A stretch of 51,343 nt of DNA from Actinotignum schaalii FB123-CNA-2 (GCF_000411135.1 NZ_KE150262.1:1-51343); one strand, 5' to 3'. Positions 12,562-21,725 are shown, numbered from the stretch's first letter. Notes: generated by a model not told the origin, from the letters alone. Numbers and translations are program-made.

Positions 12562-12767
12562 AATTGCCTACCGGTTGCTGGTGCGAGAGCGAGAGCGAGA
12601 ACGGGCCGAAAACGGCATAGACGCTGATACACGAATAAGGATGTAGATATTGGGTGATCCGATAACAGCTACCAGACCACTCACCTTGGTGTGGCGTAAT
12701 CGTTCCTTGGCGCCCAATTGTTGGTGGCGCACAATTAGCTGCGGCAGTTTACGATCATTTCTCCGGG

Positions 12768-13154
12768 GTGATCGTTGAGCGAGTCGGTCGGCGAGCAGGT
12801 CTTCTCCTGGCTTTCGGATACGGCGTCGTCGGATTCATCTTGATGACCATTCCCCACACCATATGTGTGATCAGCGGTTTCACATTGGTGATTGTCAGCA
12901 TGTTTGCGCGTGGACCCATCACTCGGGCAGTTGCCAACAAGGAAATTCCGAGCGAGCGCCGTGCGACGGTTTTAAACGTTGCAAGCACACTGGGAAGTCT
13001 CATTGGAATCCTCATCAACCCGATCATTGGCTGGGGCGCAGATCGGAGTCCAGTGGTGACAGTGTTCGGAATAGCAATCGTTCTTTTCATCGTCATGCTG
13101 ACGTGGATTCCGATCGCAAATCGTTACGTTCAGGTCGAGGAAACGGAAGAGTAG
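12768..13154 (+). pseudogene. remnant of an MFS transporter (C-terminal third)
   Basis: The 128-residue frame reads like the last four membrane segments of a major facilitator transporter. It begins with a loop motif VERVGRRAG and ends with the PSERRATVLN loop and GILINPIIGWGADRS, as in drug-efflux-type MFS proteins. The same frame stays open upstream to about 12714 (reading ...GGAQLAAAVYDHFSG), without a start or ribosome site. In another frame from 12650 a short stretch RPLTLVWRNRS resembles an MFS N-terminus, so most of the middle seems deleted. Base composition is lower in GC than its surroundings. I judge it non-functional. Confidence 0.65.
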
Positions 13155-13388
13155 GAGGCTATCTTTGAGCCGTACATGTCCAAGATTCTAGGCAGAGGCA
13201 AGATTGCCCTCCGGTTACCAAATTCCACGAGCCTTACCTACACCTCGCGTATTTTATCGATGTAGATACCCCGATTATTTGGTTACACAAAAATTCCACG
13301 TGTGCTACGCCCAAGCATCGCTCCGGTTCTGCGCTGAAAAAAGCGGCCGTGCTTCCCTCCTGTCACACTCATGCGGGAAAATATAGCC
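13155..13388. other. lower-GC intergenic segment after the MFS remnant
   Basis: No gene is recognised. It contains an imperfect direct repeat beginning GGTTAC and ending AAATTCCACG (13213-13229 and 13281-13300). It also holds one of two copies of GATGTAGATA (13259-13268); the other copy is at 12640-12649, so the pair brackets the MFS remnant. Confidence 0.4.
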
Positions 13389-13847
13389 ATGCAATTTTCA
13401 CATTCTTATGAGATCGACGCCCCCGCGAGCGCCGTCGCCGCTGTCCTCATGTCCGAAGAACTCGCCGACCGTCGCCTCGCCGCGCTCCGCACGAAACCGT
13501 CCTCTTTCACGCCCGGCGCGGAACGCGCGATCCTTACGGTGCAGGTGGATGCTGAGCAGCTTCCCGCGCAGGCGCGGCGTTTTCTTTCTTCCGGTTTAGC
13601 TGCCAGCATCGTCTTTACCCGTTCCGGGAACGACGTCGCAGCGCAGCTGGAAGCCAAACTTCCCGTCCGCGCCAGCGCTGATTTCCAGGTTGCCGGGGAG
13701 GGGCCTGCCACGGTCACGGTGACCGGGGACGTGCAGGTCTCCATTCCTTTCGTCGGCAAGAAAATCGAAGAGAAGGTGGCCCAGTACGCCGCGAAAGTGG
13801 TGGAGCGCGACGCCGCGCTTATCCGCGAGATCATCGCGCAAAACTAG
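13389..13847 (+). CDS. DUF2505 family protein
   Basis: 152-residue soluble protein that starts MQFSHSYEIDAPASAV and follows the DUF2505 pattern, an actinobacterial family with a START/SRPBCC-like fold that may bind a hydrophobic ligand; no reaction is known. Mid-protein there is alternating beta-rich sequence, then GDVQVSIPFVGKKIEEKV, and a C-terminal amphipathic helix. I place the start at 13389, not the ATG at 13371, because conserved homology begins at MQF and GGGAAAA precedes it. It stands alone, about 100 bases before thyA on the same strand. Confidence 0.8.
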   Translation: MQFSHSYEIDAPASAVAAVLMSEELADRRLAALRTKPSSFTPGAERAILTVQVDAEQLPAQARRFLSSGLAASIVFTRSGNDVAAQLEAKLPVRASADFQVAGEGPATVTVTGDVQVSIPFVGKKIEEKVAQYAAKVVERDAALIREIIAQN

Positions 13848-13943
13848 GGAGTTCGCCCGGCATACCACCTTTCCTGGAACTGCCTTGCCGGGTAACTTTT
13901 CGCAGCCAATTTTTCTGTCGGAGTCACCACGTAGGATGGGTTC

Positions 13944-14744
13944 ATGATTAATCGCCAATATGAAGATCTGCTTGCCGATATCCTCGCCAACGGAACTCGC
14001 AAGGGGGACCGCACCGGCACGGGTACCCTCTCTGTCTTCGGGCGCCAGCTGCGCTATCACCTGGCGGATGGTTTCCCGCGTATCACCACGAAGTTTGTGG
14101 CGATGAAGCCCATCAAGGGGGAGCTGCTGTGGTTCTTACGCGGCTCTACCAATATTGACTGGTTGCAACGCAATGGCATCACCATCTGGGATGAATGGGC
14201 TGATGAAAATGGTGAGCTCGGCCCGGTTTACGGCTACCAGTGGCGTAGCTGGCCCGCACCAGATGGCCGGCATATCGATCAGATCGCCCAGCTTTTGGAA
14301 ACCCTGCGAACCAATCCGGATTCGCGGCGCATGATCGTTTCCGCTTGGAATGTGGCGGATCTGGATAAGATGGCTCTCCAGCCCTGCCATGCGTTCTTCC
14401 AGTTCTATGTGGCAGATGGCAAGCTTTCCTGCCAGCTCTACCAGCGCAGTGCGGATATGTTCCTCGGGGTGCCTTTCAATATCGCCTCCTATTCTCTCCT
14501 CACCCATATGATCGCCCAGCAGGTTGGCCTGGATGTTGGTGATTTCGTGTGGACGGGCGGGGATTGCCATATCTATCTCAACCACCTCGATCAGGTGCGT
14601 GAACAGATCAGCCGCGAACCTTATCCCTTCCCCACCCTGGAACTGCGCAAAGCGGATTCGCTCTTCTCTTATGAGATGGATGATATTTCCGCGGCGGAAG
14701 GCTACCAGCACCACCCCAAACTCACCGGCGCAGTCTCGGTTTAG
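13944..14744 (+). CDS. thyA: thymidylate synthase
   Basis: Converts dUMP to dTMP with methylenetetrahydrofolate. 266 residues, canonical ThyA. Visible landmarks are [11 protein letters not shown] near residue 23, the active-site Cys in [11 protein letters not shown] (about 148), [19 protein letters not shown] and the C-terminal PKLTGAVSV, close to the usual end. The ribosome site is AGGATGG. folA follows after eight bases and its ribosome site overlaps the thyA stop, so the two are coupled. Their pairing makes sense because ThyA oxidises folate to the dihydro form that FolA re-reduces. Confidence 0.97.
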   Translation: MINRQYEDLLADILANGTRKGDRTGTGTLSVFGRQLRYHLADGFPRITTKFVAMKPIKGELLWFLRGSTNIDWLQRNGITIWDEWADENGELGPVYGYQWRSWPAPDGRHIDQIAQLLETLRTNPDSRRMIVSAWNVADLDKMALQPCHAFFQFYVADGKLSCQLYQRSADMFLGVPFNIASYSLLTHMIAQQVGLDVGDFVWTGGDCHIYLNHLDQVREQISREPYPFPTLELRKADSLFSYEMDDISAAEGYQHHPKLTGAVSV

Positions 14745-14752
14745 GAGGCAGA

Positions 14753-15310
14753 ATGCTCATTGCACAAATCTGGGCGGAAGCGCATGATCACGCCCTCGCA
14801 AAGGGCTTGCGCCTGCCCTGGAATGTTCCGGAAGATTCGGCCTTCTTCCGGGCAGCGGTCCGCGGGCGGCCCGTCATGATGGGGCGGAAAACCTGGATCT
14901 CGGCGGGGCGGCGGCCCATGCCCCACTCCCCCACCATCGTGGTGAGCACCCAGCAAGATTTCGAGGTTCCCGGTGCGCAACTAGCCACACATCTCGATGA
15001 AGCTTTCGCGCTGGCCCGCGCTACCGGAGCGGATGCGGCTTGGGTATGCGGGGGCGCCGGGATCTATGCCGAAACCCGGGAATGCTCGCACATACTCATC
15101 CGTACCGTTATCGATGCCGATGTGGATGCCGATATTTTCGCGCCCGCCATCGGCCCGGGCTGGGAACTCCGGCTGCGCTCACCCGGAAACGATTGGCATA
15201 CCTCGCGCGCTGGGCTGCGCTATCGATACGAAGCCTGGGCTCGCCCCGGTGTTGCTATCCCGCAGAATCTGCTTCCCGCTACCCCGGATGCGGCCTGGCA
15301 GGTGGCCTAA
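14753..15310 (+). CDS. folA: dihydrofolate reductase
   Basis: Reduces dihydrofolate to tetrahydrofolate with NADPH and is the target of trimethoprim. 185 residues, slightly longer than the 160 typical of bacteria because of a C-terminal extension after RYRYEAW. Landmarks: LRLPWNVPEDSAFFR near residue 19 (catalytic acidic residue in PED), RPVMMGRKTW (about 40) and VCGGAGIYAE, the NADPH-binding turn. TAGGAGG lies four bases before the start and includes the thyA stop. The next gene starts on the base after the folA stop. Confidence 0.94.
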   Translation: MLIAQIWAEAHDHALAKGLRLPWNVPEDSAFFRAAVRGRPVMMGRKTWISAGRRPMPHSPTIVVSTQQDFEVPGAQLATHLDEAFALARATGADAAWVCGGAGIYAETRECSHILIRTVIDADVDADIFAPAIGPGWELRLRSPGNDWHTSRAGLRYRYEAWARPGVAIPQNLLPATPDAAWQVA

Positions 15311-16246
15311 ATGCCGCGCGCGGGTGCCTTCTACCGCGGTCTGCAGAGTGCACGTACAGCGCGTGCTGCCGTGGCACTCAGCTGTGTGGCGTGCACACCC
15401 GCCAGCGATGCCGGTGGCCCACCCTCTCCCACCCCGCGGCCCATCACCGCCATCGTGCAGCTAGGTGATTCTTTTTCCTCCGGTAACGGGGCAGGCAACT
15501 ACGAAGAAGATACCTGCCGGCGTTCCCCGGATAACTACTCGGCCCCGCTCGCCCGCGAACTCGGTGCCAGCTACACCAACGCCTCGTGTTCCGGGGCGCG
15601 CACATCCGATATTGCCGAACAAGTCAGCGCCGTCACTCCCGATACCTCGGTCGTTTTCCTCACCGCCGGCGGCAACAACGCCAACTTCGCCCGGATTATC
15701 AGCTCATGTTTCGTGCTCCGTACCCCGAATAGCTGCGAAGATGCCATGAACAAGGCCACCGCGGCACTTCCGGCTATCGAAGAAGCCACCGTAGAGATCC
15801 TGCGGGCCATCGATACCGCCTCCCAGGGCCAGGCCACCGCTATCCTGGTCGGCTACCCGCGGCTCTTCGCTGAACACTCCTACCTCATCCCGCCGGTGGC
15901 GGAAAGTTACGGTGCGGGGGCTACACTCGCCCGGCTCCAGGATGCTGCGGATGCCCTGCAAGAACGCGCGGCCGCCCAATTGCGGGAAGAAACCAGCTCC
16001 GCGCGTTTCCTCTTTGCCTCCACCCAGGAGCTATTCGCCGGGCACGAACCGCGTGCGCAAGCTTTCCACGATAATGAAGAAGCCTGGCTGGTCTCCCCCT
16101 TCTCATCCTCCGATGTTCGAGCGTGGATGCATCCCACCGCGCACGGCTACCACGTCGAAGCTACCTACCTGCGCGAACTCCTCGCCCGTGCCGGCTTCGC
16201 CATCCCCGCTAGCCCCGCTAGCCCCGAAAGTACGCCGCTCCCCTAG
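15311..16246 (+). CDS. secreted SGNH/GDSL-family hydrolase, probable lipoprotein
   Basis: 311 residues. The SGNH esterase blocks are clear: GDSFSSGNGAG near residue 53 (nucleophile Ser), the block II glycine in SGARTSDIAEQ, GGNNANF (block III Asn) and HPTAHGYHVEA near the C-terminus (catalytic Asp/His block). This resembles the secreted SGNH lipases of actinobacteria. The N-terminus has a basic stretch and a short hydrophobic segment ending in VALSCVAC, followed by a Thr/Pro-rich spacer: export is likely and lipid attachment possible, although neither cysteine sits in a perfect lipobox. It follows folA with no gap and AGGTGG serves as ribosome site. The substrate is unknown. Confidence 0.82.
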   Translation: MPRAGAFYRGLQSARTARAAVALSCVACTPASDAGGPPSPTPRPITAIVQLGDSFSSGNGAGNYEEDTCRRSPDNYSAPLARELGASYTNASCSGARTSDIAEQVSAVTPDTSVVFLTAGGNNANFARIISSCFVLRTPNSCEDAMNKATAALPAIEEATVEILRAIDTASQGQATAILVGYPRLFAEHSYLIPPVAESYGAGATLARLQDAADALQERAAAQLREETSSARFLFASTQELFAGHEPRAQAFHDNEEAWLVSPFSSSDVRAWMHPTAHGYHVEATYLRELLARAGFAIPASPASPESTPLP

Positions 16247-16268
16247 AGGTACACCTAGCGCCGGACAC

Positions 16269-17735
16269 CTAGCGAGCTTCCGGCTTGGTCATCGCTGCGG
16301 GATTCACCCAGGCATCGAAATCCGCCGCACTCACCTCTCCCGAAGCTAAGGCGACGTCGCGCAGCGAACTCCCGGTGGCCTGGGCGGCGCGAGCCAGCTT
16401 GGCTGCGGCGTCGTACCCGATATGAGGGGCGAGTGCCGTGACCAGCATGAGGTTGCGATCCAGGTGCGCGGAGATGACATCGGTGCGCGGGGCGATGCCG
16501 GCCGCGCAGAAACGTTCGAAAGTGCGCAGGGCGTCACCGAGCAAACGCACGGCCTCCAGCACCGAAAACACCATGACCGGCTTGTACACATTGAGCTGGA
16601 AATTCCCTTGCGAGCCGGCGAAAGCCACCGCGGCGTCGTAACCAAAAACCGCGACGCACACCTGCGTAAGGGCCTCCGCCTGCGTCGGATTCACCTTGCC
16701 CGGCATAATCGAAGAACCCGGCTCGTTATCCGGAATCGCGATCTCACCGATACCGGTTCGCGGGCCAGAAGCATACCAGCGGATATCGTTCGCGATCTTC
16801 ATGGCTGCCCCAGCCAACGTGCGCAGGCTCGCGGAAAAAGCCACGAGGTCATCGTGCGCGGCCAGAGCCGCGGGAAGATTCTCCGCCGGGCGGAAAGGCA
16901 AACCGGTAGCTTCCTCGAACAGCTCGCACACCCGCGCCGCGAAACACGGATGGGAATTCAGACCGGTGCCCACCGCGGTCCCGCCGAGCGCCACCTGGTA
17001 CAGACCCGCAACGCTGGCCCGCACCCCCGCGAGCGCGCCCTCCAGCTGCGCCGCCCAGCTGCCCACCACCTGATCCCAGCGGATCGGGGTGGCATCCTGA
17101 AGATGGGTCCGCCCCACCATCACTACATCAGAAAACTGGCGAGCGCGGGCATGTAGTGTAGCCGCCAGGCTCTCCACCGCCGGGATGAGGTGACGGTGCG
17201 TCTCCCGAGCCACCGCCACGTACATCGCGGTCGGGAACACATCGTTGGACGACTGGCCCTTATTGACGTGGTCATTGGGGTGAACCGGGCTTTTGCCGCC
17301 GCGCTGGCCGGTGGCAATTTCATTCGCGCGGGCGGCAATCACCTCATTGGCGTTCATATTTGTTTGGGTGCCCGAACCGGTCTGGAACACCTTGAGGGGG
17401 AATTCCGCGTCAAGAACCCCCTCGGCAACCTCGCTGGCGGCCGCTGTGATAAGGGAAACAAGCTGCTCGTCCAGCACCCCGAGCTCACCGTTGGCGCGGG
17501 CGGCCGCACCTTTGAGCAACCCGAACGCGTGGATCAGGGGACCACCCCAGATGTAACGTTCCCCACCGATGGGGAAATGCTGGAGCGAGCGAGCCGTCTG
17601 CGCGCCCCAATAGTGCGCGGCGGGCACCGCAACCGGGCCCATCGAATCCGTTTCCGTGCGGGTGAGCTGATCCGCGCCCGTGAGCTGATCCACGCGAGTG
17701 CGGCGATTCGTGCCGGTGAGCTGATCTTTCGTCAT
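16269..17735 (-). CDS. fumC: class II fumarate hydratase
   Basis: Interconverts fumarate and malate in the TCA cycle; iron-independent tetrameric enzyme. 488 residues with all signatures: [27 protein letters not shown], the catalytic-loop signature [19 protein letters not shown] and the C-terminal small domain. I place the start at 17735 ([10 protein letters not shown]). The frame is open further, but that part has no homology. The first 35 residues carry three copies of DQLT, encoded by near-identical GTGAGCTGATC units on the plus strand, ahead of the usual [12 protein letters not shown] start of the family. It converges with the SGNH hydrolase gene 22 bases away. Confidence 0.95.
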   Translation of the reverse strand: MTKDQLTGTNRRTRVDQLTGADQLTRTETDSMGPVAVPAAHYWGAQTARSLQHFPIGGERYIWGGPLIHAFGLLKGAAARANGELGVLDEQLVSLITAAASEVAEGVLDAEFPLKVFQTGSGTQTNMNANEVIAARANEIATGQRGGKSPVHPNDHVNKGQSSNDVFPTAMYVAVARETHRHLIPAVESLAATLHARARQFSDVVMVGRTHLQDATPIRWDQVVGSWAAQLEGALAGVRASVAGLYQVALGGTAVGTGLNSHPCFAARVCELFEEATGLPFRPAENLPAALAAHDDLVAFSASLRTLAGAAMKIANDIRWYASGPRTGIGEIAIPDNEPGSSIMPGKVNPTQAEALTQVCVAVFGYDAAVAFAGSQGNFQLNVYKPVMVFSVLEAVRLLGDALRTFERFCAAGIAPRTDVISAHLDRNLMLVTALAPHIGYDAAAKLARAAQATGSSLRDVALASGEVSAADFDAWVNPAAMTKPEAR

Positions 17736-17938
17736 GATTCCAAGGGTAGCGCCTATCCGGGCGGGAACGGCCAGGCCATCTGGGTTGTCACCACCGTGCC
17801 GACCGTCGCCTTTGCGAAGCCAGAGTGGCATCGCTCACGCTCACGGTATTTAGCCAGGAAAGACCGCCGTGGGCCGGTCATAAACATCTGCGCGCGCCGT
17901 GTTTATTAGGTAAAGTCAGGCGCGGACAAAGGAGGGGC

Positions 17939-18727
17939 ATGGCTACGGAGCGGCGGCGCGGTTCGCGGGCACTTGATACCCCCACGCGCGGCAAACGCGC
18001 CTCCAAGCCCGCGCCTTCTTCCACCACGGAAAAAGCCTCGCTCCGGGACGAGCGTGACCAGCTGCGCGCGGAGTGCGAGAAGTTGCGCGCAGAGCACAAG
18101 AAGCTTCGCGATGAAGGCACCGCGCTCCGCCACGAAGCGGAACTGTTGCGCACGGAAAATTCGCAGCTGCGCGGCGAGCGCGAGGGTGCGCGGGCGGAGG
18201 TCGCCACTTTCCAGACCCGCGTGACCGAGCTAGAGGGCCTGGTGGCGGATTTGCGCCGTCGTGAAAAAGAGTTGGAAGCGGGCGTGGTGTACGCCTCGGG
18301 CGTGGAACAAAGTGCCGTGACTGCGCAGGCCCGCAGCGAGGACGCGATGCGACGCGCGGCCCGCCTGGTTGCGCGCGTGCGTAGTTTAGAGCAGCAGCTA
18401 GAAGAAGAACGACGGCGCTACGCGGCCCTCGAGGCGGCGGGTCGGGCTCGGGAAGCACGCCTGACCGTGGATTCGGCGCGCACCTCCGCCGCGCATGAGG
18501 AACGTTACACCAGCCAGATCCGCACTCTTGAGGTGCAGCTGCGCGAGGCTCAAGCGCAGCTGGCCGCCGCCCGCGTCCAGCTGGACACCGGCGAAGATGA
18601 GCTGGCCGAAGCCCGTACGGAGCTAGGCGAGGCCCGCTCCCAAGCGCAAACCCAGCGCTACCTGAGCCTCGGGCTGGGAGGACTCGCGGCAGCGCTGGGT
18701 ATTGCTCTACTCATTGTGCTTCTCTAG
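17939..18727 (+). CDS. long coiled-coil protein with a C-terminal membrane anchor
   Basis: No known family recognised. 262 residues: a basic, disordered start (TERRRGSRALDTPTRGKRAS), then about 190 residues of almost uninterrupted charged heptads (LRAECEKLRAEHKKLRDEG, ELEGLVADLRRREKELEAG) with a break near residues 115-130, and finally one hydrophobic segment of about 20 residues (LGLGGLAAALGIALLIVLL) at the very end. That is a tail-anchored layout with the coiled coil in the cytoplasm. The start has a strong GGAGGGG. It is monocistronic and borders the lower-GC island. A role in cell-envelope or divisome scaffolding would be a guess. Confidence 0.75.
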   Translation: MATERRRGSRALDTPTRGKRASKPAPSSTTEKASLRDERDQLRAECEKLRAEHKKLRDEGTALRHEAELLRTENSQLRGEREGARAEVATFQTRVTELEGLVADLRRREKELEAGVVYASGVEQSAVTAQARSEDAMRRAARLVARVRSLEQQLEEERRRYAALEAAGRAREARLTVDSARTSAAHEERYTSQIRTLEVQLREAQAQLAAARVQLDTGEDELAEARTELGEARSQAQTQRYLSLGLGGLAAALGIALLIVLL

Positions 18728-18733
18728 TAAGAC

Positions 18734-18748
18734 GGCACGTTCAGTGCC
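18734..18748 (+). terminator. small hairpin after the coiled-coil gene
   Basis: GGCAC-GTTCA-GTGCC, a 5-bp perfect stem six bases after the stop and between two convergent genes. It is weak and lacks a U tract. It contains the 8-mer GCACGTTC that recurs at the far end of the island. Confidence 0.35.
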
Positions 18749-18762
18749 TCAATGTATTGTGC

Positions 18763-19536
18763 TTATTCCAATGAAGCTAACACCTTCAGCGAAGTTTCCA
18801 ATGTGGCATCAATAGCTTTTGTAACAATTTCACGATCAGGTTCGTAGGAGGTCATGTCCTCGTCCTCATCCTTGAGGGGATTGCCGTCGATGGCCAAGAT
18901 CGCGCCCGATTTGACTCGGTGGATTGAAGCCGTAATGAATAGCGCAGCTACCTCCATCTCAACTCCGATTGCCCCGGCATCGCGCCATTTTGGTTGGTCA
19001 TTGCCAAGAATCGGACTCGGATAGAAGTTAGCGCTGGTAATAACTACTCCCGAATGCGTATTCAAGTCGGATTCTTCCGCGGTGTGCACAAGACTACTTG
19101 TAACCTGAAGATCAGGAACCGCAGGATAATTCATAGGAACGACAAGTTCTGTGTAGCCGTCACAGCGCACAGCACCAGTGACAACAAGAAGATCTCCGTC
19201 GACCACATCGCGCTGTACGCCACCCGCTGTACCAGCACGGATGATGTATTTTGCGCCGCCTCGACACAGCTCTTCAAAGCAGCACGCGGCCCCCGCAGCA
19301 CCGACGCCATGCGAGGCAACCGTAATGAGTTTTCCTCCATATTCCCCAACGTAGGAATGGTATTCGCGATTTTTTGCAATGGGCTTTGCGTTGGTAAGAA
19401 GACCAGCAGCTTTTGCCGCTCGATCTGGGTCACCAACGACCAAAACTCGATCCGCAAGTTCCGCTACCGGGATTTTCGTGAGAGCCAACGTTTCATCCTG
19501 CCCCTGCCGAAGCGGAACATATTCATTCTTACTCAT
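18763..19536 (-). CDS. nucleoside phosphorylase, uridine phosphorylase-like
   Basis: 257-residue member of the PNP/UDP family (trimeric/hexameric type), which cleaves nucleosides with phosphate to base plus (deoxy)ribose-1-phosphate. Visible: VVGDPDRAAKAA (phosphate loop), SHGVGAAGAACCFEEL, RAGTAGGVQ and the ribose-binding GVEMEVAALF (Met-Glu pair as in Udp). Closest in pattern to uridine phosphorylases, but base preference is not certain. It is the last gene of the salvage operon on this strand, 19 bases after mtnP. Lower GC than the flanking chromosome. Confidence 0.85.
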   Translation of the reverse strand: MSKNEYVPLRQGQDETLALTKIPVAELADRVLVVGDPDRAAKAAGLLTNAKPIAKNREYHSYVGEYGGKLITVASHGVGAAGAACCFEELCRGGAKYIIRAGTAGGVQRDVVDGDLLVVTGAVRCDGYTELVVPMNYPAVPDLQVTSSLVHTAEESDLNTHSGVVITSANFYPSPILGNDQPKWRDAGAIGVEMEVAALFITASIHRVKSGAILAIDGNPLKDEDEDMTSYEPDREIVTKAIDATLETSLKVLASLE

Positions 19537-19555
19537 CTATTTCTCCTTTGAAATT

Positions 19556-20338
19556 CTAAATATCTGAAAGTGCATCGTGGCATGGGCAAGAAGGGTCCAC
19601 CTCCAAGCGAGCTACAGTTTCCGCAAGTGCTTTTTTAATTCGAGGCTGTCCATCGGCCACGGTTCGCCACACCAAGCCCGCGGTAACCGGATCATCCTGA
19701 ACGCCTTCAACTCCCGCATCCAGATCTGAAACAAACGAGAGATTGCAGACACACATCCCCAGTTCACGAGCCAAAGTCGTTTCCGGGTGTTGTGTCATTG
19801 AGATGACGGAGAACCCTAGTTTTTGGAACACCTGTGACTCTGCACGAGTGGAAAAGCGTGGCCCTTGGATAACCACTGCAGTTCCACCGTCATGGTATTT
19901 CTCTTGCAAGCTGTCCAACGCTGCTACCGCAGCATCGTGCAAACGAGGACAGTATGGATCCGCTACCGACACATGGATAACCTTGGGTCCTTCGTAAAAG
20001 GTTTGATCCCGGCCCCAGGTGCGGTCAAAATACTGGTCCGTTATGACGAAGTCTCCCGGTGCGTAGTCAGCACGCAGAGACCCCACCACAGACGAGGTAA
20101 CCAGCGTAGAAACACCAAGATTATGAAGCGCTTTGATATTTGCCCGGTAATTAATCATATGGGGTGGAACGCCATGATCCTTACCGTGCCGTGTCATGAA
20201 AGCGACTTCTTTTCCTCCGATTTCTCCAATAGATACTGCAGACGAAGGCCTTCCATATTCAGTATCTACAACAACATGTTCTGGGTCCTCTAGAAGTTCA
20301 TATAGTCCGGACCCACCAATGATTCCCACCTTTGGCAT
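19556..20338 (-). CDS. mtnP: S-methyl-5'-thioadenosine phosphorylase-like protein
   Basis: Phosphorolyses 5'-methylthioadenosine (and often 5'-deoxyadenosine) to adenine and the 5-modified ribose-1-phosphate. About 260 residues of the MTAP/PNP family. The N-terminus KVGIIGGSGLYELL, RHGKDHGVPPHMINYRANI (phosphate/ribose binding) and the EYGRP segment match MtnP; STRAESQVFQ and SVISMTQHPETTLARELGM form the substrate loops. The expected Asn/Asp selecting 6-amino or 6-oxo purines lies near SDLDAGVEG. Aspartate there is usual for the 6-aminopurine enzymes. I choose the ATG at 20338 (MPKVGIIGG) because it matches family starts; an ATG at 20350 would overlap the SDR stop by seven bases. Confidence 0.87.
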   Translation of the reverse strand: MPKVGIIGGSGLYELLEDPEHVVVDTEYGRPSSAVSIGEIGGKEVAFMTRHGKDHGVPPHMINYRANIKALHNLGVSTLVTSSVVGSLRADYAPGDFVITDQYFDRTWGRDQTFYEGPKVIHVSVADPYCPRLHDAAVAALDSLQEKYHDGGTAVVIQGPRFSTRAESQVFQKLGFSVISMTQHPETTLARELGMCVCNLSFVSDLDAGVEGVQDDPVTAGLVWRTVADGQPRIKKALAETVARLEVDPSCPCHDALSDI

Positions 20339-20343
20339 TTCTA

Positions 20344-21108
20344 TCACCATCCTGCTACTGCGGACATGCCACCGTCGACAACAAGGTCATGCCCACTAAT
20401 AAAGCTGGCCGACTCCGATGCGAGGAAGACGCACGCACGGCCAATGTCTTGTGTATTTGCTGTTCTTCGGAGCGGAACCCCCGCCATCCAACTTTGGTAA
20501 CCTGCCGGCCAACTTTCAGCCAACCTACCGTCACTATCGATGAGGCCAGGTGAAACCGAGTTAACTCGGATCCCGTATTTTCCAAATTCCAAAGCAAAAT
20601 TGCGCGTCATCATTTTTACCCCGGCTTTGGAGGCATCGTAATGCGCGTGATTCATTGCCGGAATCGATGCCTCGACCGAGGCGATGTTGATGATAGAGCC
20701 AGCTACATTCGCGTGCACCATCCGAGATGCCATCTTTTTCGAGACAATAAACGTCCCGTTGAGATTGACATTTACTACTTGCTTCCATTGCCCGACCGTC
20801 ATCTCTTCGAGCGAGATCACAGGTTGAACGCCAGCATTGTTGACGAGCACATCAACATTTCCACACTGTTGGAACGCTGCTTCGATCATTTCGTCAACGT
20901 CGGCTTCGGAGCAAATATCTCCAACCACCTGGAATGCAGATACGCCTATATCACGCAGTTCTTTTGCAAGTTCATTTGCTCTGGTGCTTTCACGCAAAGA
21001 GTGCACGATGACCGAAGCACCCGCCTGCGCAAAGACATGAGCAATTCCAGAACCGAGATTCCCATCGGCTCCCGTAATCAAAACGACTTTATCTTTTAGT
21101 TCGCTCAT
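20344..21108 (-). CDS. short-chain dehydrogenase/reductase
   Basis: 254-residue classical SDR. NAD(P) site TGADGNLGSG at about residue 13, NNAG near 90, catalytic Ser in NIASVEAS and Tyr-x3-Lys in HYDASKAG (about 155-160), and a C-terminal SGHDLVVDGG typical of the family. Its start overlaps the aldolase stop (ATGA), so it is translationally coupled. By context it could interconvert the short aldehyde or ketose phosphate produced in the pathway with its alcohol, but the substrate cannot be read from sequence. Confidence 0.85.
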   Translation of the reverse strand: MSELKDKVVLITGADGNLGSGIAHVFAQAGASVIVHSLRESTRANELAKELRDIGVSAFQVVGDICSEADVDEMIEAAFQQCGNVDVLVNNAGVQPVISLEEMTVGQWKQVVNVNLNGTFIVSKKMASRMVHANVAGSIINIASVEASIPAMNHAHYDASKAGVKMMTRNFALEFGKYGIRVNSVSPGLIDSDGRLAESWPAGYQSWMAGVPLRRTANTQDIGRACVFLASESASFISGHDLVVDGGMSAVAGW

Positions 21109-21725
21109 GCGTGAATCAGCTCCACTCCTTCGGGGAATGCGGTCTCTTTATCCCCGAGCAACATTGCTCGGTACGTGTTCTGAGCAGCCTGTTCTAATAG
21201 GGATGCACGCCTGAAAGCCATCTCAGGGTCTTCGCCAACCGTGCAGCAACCGTGGTGCGCAAGTATTGCACAGTTATGTTTTTCCATCTCACGCGCAGTC
21301 TCATCGGCAAGTTCGTCCGACCCATTGGGATAATAGGGAACAACACCAACAGACTTCACGTACAAAGCATCATCAAGCGTAAAGAACCGAATCTCGTAAC
21401 CCAGAGCATTGAGTAGCACTGCCGTTTGGGGATGTAAATGGAAAACCGAATTGACATCCGAACGGGTCCGATAGATTCTGTCATGGAGTTTCCACTCACT
21501 TGAGGGCCGAGAATCGAAAGGACCGGTTTGCCCAATTTTCATTCTCGCGAAAGATGCCGGGGTTAGTTCATCAAGCCAGGTACCCGACTTGGTAATAAAA
21601 TACTCATCGGAGTCAGGGATACGCACCGAAATATTACCGCCAGATCCCAGGACTAGTCCCGAGGATACTGCAGTATGTGCGTGCCGAATCAGGCTATCCA
21701 CCAACTCCTCTGTCGTCTTGTACAA
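21105..21725 (-). CDS. class II aldolase/adducin-family protein, probable (deoxy/methylthio)ribulose-1-phosphate aldolase
   Basis: 206 residues, zinc-dependent class II aldolase fold of the FucA/RhaD/MtnB group. Zinc ligands and catalytic acid are in place: SSEWKLHD (Glu, about residue 70), VFHLHPQT (His-x-His, about 90) and ILAHHGCCTVG (third His, about 150). The phosphate loop is GSGGNISVRIP. MtnB dehydratases share this fold, but no later genes of that route (MtnC, MtnD) are present. The neighbours mtnA and mtnP therefore favour an aldolase splitting ribulose-1-phosphate derivatives to dihydroxyacetone phosphate and an aldehyde. TTG start at 21725 with GGAGG upstream. Confidence 0.82.
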   Translation of the reverse strand: MYKTTEELVDSLIRHAHTAVSSGLVLGSGGNISVRIPDSDEYFITKSGTWLDELTPASFARMKIGQTGPFDSRPSSEWKLHDRIYRTRSDVNSVFHLHPQTAVLLNALGYEIRFFTLDDALYVKSVGVVPYYPNGSDELADETAREMEKHNCAILAHHGCCTVGEDPEMAFRRASLLEQAAQNTYRAMLLGDKETAFPEGVELIHA

